From Caldifarciminota bacterium (GTDB taxonomy: Bacteria; Hydrothermota; Tepidihabitantia; Tepidihabitantales; Tepidihabitantaceae): a stretch of DNA of 6,840 bases. Location: NCBI GenBank assembly GCA_903908785.1, contig CAIVTL010000026.1:1-6840 (forward strand), written 5' to 3'. Below, piece after piece: positions 5,832 to 6,840 of the stretch (position 1 is the stretch's first letter; the number at the start of each line of letters is the position of its first letter). Below the pieces are notes generated by a model, which did no database searches, was not told the DNA's origin, and saw nothing but the letters and a program-made list of their open reading frames with translations. The position numbers were made by a program, and so were the translations under genes.

Positions 5832-6755
5832 CTAATTCCCCGTCTGCCCGGGATGGAGCAGCTTTGCCAGCAGAACCACGCCCTCGACAATCCTTGGCCC
5901 CGGTCTAAAGAACAGGTCTTCATCGAACTGGTCGTAGACGCGGTCTTGCCTGACCGCGCTGATGCCTCCCCAGCCGATGCGCTGCGCAACGTCAGGGGCG
6001 CGCATGTCCGGGTGCAGCAGCAGAATCACCTGCGGGTCGGCCCTAAGCACGGCTTCCGGGTCGACAACCGGGTACTCCTGTAATGACGACTTGAAGACGT
6101 TCCGGCCACCGGCCCTCTCAAGCAGTTCGTTGATGAACGTGCCGCCGCCCGCGGTCATCAGCGGAGTCCCGGAAATCTCGATGTACACTCGCGGCGTATC
6201 GGCAAACGCAGGAACCGAATCCAGTCGCTGCCGCATGACTGCCATAAGACTCTCGCCCGACGCCCTCCGGCCGAGCAGCCGCGCCACCGTGTCAATCTCG
6301 TGAAACACCGCTCGGATATCAGCCGGCCTGGAGACATAGACCGGTATCTTCATTTCATTCAACTTCGCGAGCAACTGCTGATGGATGGGCAGAGTGAGGA
6401 AGACAAGCCCGGGCCGGAGCGCGACTATCCGCTCCAAGTCCGGGCTCATGAAATCCCCGACCCTGTACACGCTCTTCGCCGCTTCCGGGAAGTCGCACTG
6501 GTTCGTATTGCCGACCAGCGCCTTCCCGGCCCCGACCGCGTAGACAATCTCGGTCACGCTTGGCACCAGCGACACCACCCTCAACCCCGGCTGCACGCCC
6601 GGCTGTTTCTGGCAACCCGCCAAAAGCAGGATGACGATTGTCAGTAGAGGTACGCAGACACACCGCGGAATCCCTGCCGGCCAGCGCTGTCGGACAGGGG
6701 CCGCTGCGGCCAACCCCGGAACCCCAGACCCCCTGAACCCCTGCCTAGGCTTCAT
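5832..6755 (-). CDS. Cobalamin-type ABC transporter substrate-binding lipoprotein (BtuF-like)
   Basis: This extracytoplasmic solute-binding protein would capture ligand and deliver it to the permease. Of its 307 residues, the mature part is a class III (TroA/FhuD/BtuF, helical backbone) fold: RVVSLVPSVTEIVYAVGAG (59-77), VGNTNQCDFPEAA (81-93), RVGDFMSPDLERIVALRPGLV (98-118), and a second lobe ending with DQFDEDLFFRPGPRIVEGVVLLAKLLHP. The CDFP motif and following VGDF resemble the CDYP/VGGF of BtuF proteins, favouring corrinoid over siderophore. A hydrophobic stretch (about 34-47) ends in a lipobox, LAGC, with Cys48 as the lipidation site. The region before it (1-31) is unusually long and partly encoded by a G-rich 8-bp array. 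ATG 6755 is the only in-frame ATG after an upstream TGA; its ribosome site is weak. The permease starts 6 bp after its TAG. The family call is strong; the exact start is less sure. Confidence 0.92.
   Translation of the reverse strand: MKPRQGFRGSGVPGLAAAAPVRQRWPAGIPRCVCVPLLTIVILLLAGCQKQPGVQPGLRVVSLVPSVTEIVYAVGAGKALVGNTNQCDFPEAAKSVYRVGDFMSPDLERIVALRPGLVFLTLPIHQQLLAKLNEMKIPVYVSRPADIRAVFHEIDTVARLLGRRASGESLMAVMRQRLDSVPAFADTPRVYIEISGTPLMTAGGGTFINELLERAGGRNVFKSSLQEYPVVDPEAVLRADPQVILLLHPDMRAPDVAQRIGWGGISAVRQDRVYDQFDEDLFFRPGPRIVEGVVLLAKLLHPGQTGN
6710..6741 (-). repeat. G-rich 8-bp tandem array D at the binding-protein 5' end
   Basis: Read on the minus strand from 6741 to 6710 there are four 8-bp units: GGGGTTCA, GGGGGTCT, GGGGTTCC, GGGGTTGG. 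Its four G-runs (4, 5, 4, 4) with 3-4 nt between them are a strong G-quadruplex motif on the coding/RNA strand, beginning 11 nt after the presumed ATG. It is translated as part of the long region before the signal sequence. Confidence 0.82.
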
Positions 6756-6840
6756 CCCGCGTCCGGTCAGAGCTTGCCCTGAGTTCCTCGGAGGGTTCCG
6801 GCTCCGGCATCGTCACGTTCGCCAAGCCCGGCTGATTCAC
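6745..6840 (-). CDS. possible C-terminal tail of an upstream gene (partial, unidentified)
   Basis: From the window edge on the minus strand a frame stays open for 31 codons (ending SSDRTRDEA) to a TAG at 6747-6745. Its third positions are mostly G or C, as in the real genes here. The TAG lies 5 bp inside the next gene, so ATGAAGCCTAG forms a stop-start overlap, typical of operon junctions. The visible peptide (VNQPGLANVTMPEPEPSEE at its start) is acidic and proline-rich and matches nothing I recognise. It may simply be a chance open frame, since only 96 bases are visible. Confidence 0.3.
   Translation of the reverse strand: MNQPGLANVTMPEPEPSEELRASSDRTRDEA

Noticed and set aside
5265..6083. 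A 272-codon plus-strand open frame across the permease and binding-protein genes
   Set aside because: Its composition is histidine-, glutamine- and arginine-rich, typical of an antisense shadow. It covers two genuine genes and has no domain.
1..6840. Mobile element, prophage, defence or toxin-antitoxin system
   Set aside because: All substantial genes are housekeeping or transport. There is no transposase, recombinase, terminal inverted repeat with target duplication, or small paired gene. MazG here is the two-domain housekeeping enzyme, and no mazE/mazF lies in the window.

Overview
The window is GC-rich bacterial chromosomal DNA with dense coding and G/C-biased third codon positions. It carries housekeeping genes (mazG, glyA, eno, a divIC/ftsB-type gene) beside a vitamin-B12-type ABC importer. 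The genes look vertically inherited: no transposase, integrase, phage gene, tRNA, rRNA or CRISPR array was seen. A lipoprotein signal on the binding protein and an FtsB/DivIC-like division protein fit a bacterium, but a phylum cannot be fixed from this sequence. The short purine/pyrimidine tandem repeats at gene borders, and protein tails such as NPKPQIPNPK, resemble what I recall from uncultured candidate-phylum genomes (for example WOR-3/Stahlbacteria). That placement is an impression only.

Layout. (1) Positions 1-779, minus strand: mazG, a two-domain NTP pyrophosphohydrolase, whose 3' end leaves the window. (2) 780-1026: the divergent mazG/glyA intergenic region, with two opposed arrays of 8-bp repeats, a candidate promoter and a long imperfect hairpin whose last arm contains the glyA Shine-Dalgarno. 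(3) 1027-3884, plus strand: a tight operon glyA - eno - divIC/ftsB-like (3 bp gap, then an ATGA overlap). (4) 3885-3909: a short convergent junction with a weak hairpin. (5) 6755-3910, minus strand: an operon in the order binding lipoprotein (btuF-like), permease (btuC-like), ATPase (btuD-like). The possible tail of one more upstream gene overlaps the binding-protein start.

Function. GlyA feeds one-carbon units from serine, Eno is the glycolytic enolase, and MazG removes aberrant or excess nucleoside triphosphates. The FtsB/DivIC-like protein would act in division-site assembly. The three minus-strand transporter genes make a complete importer: a membrane-anchored binding protein captures the ligand, a FecCD-type permease forms the channel, and an ATPase powers it. 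A CDFP motif in the binding protein favours a corrinoid (B12) ligand over iron-siderophore or heme.

The most unusual signal is a set of eight small tandem arrays with 7- or 8-bp units, usually four copies. They sit at or within a few tens of bases of almost every gene start or stop, and several are translated into protein ends. Because neither 7 nor 8 is a multiple of three, copy-number change would shift reading frame. Downstream of the permease, a good AAGGA-ATG start would come into frame with the ATPase if one 8-bp unit were lost.
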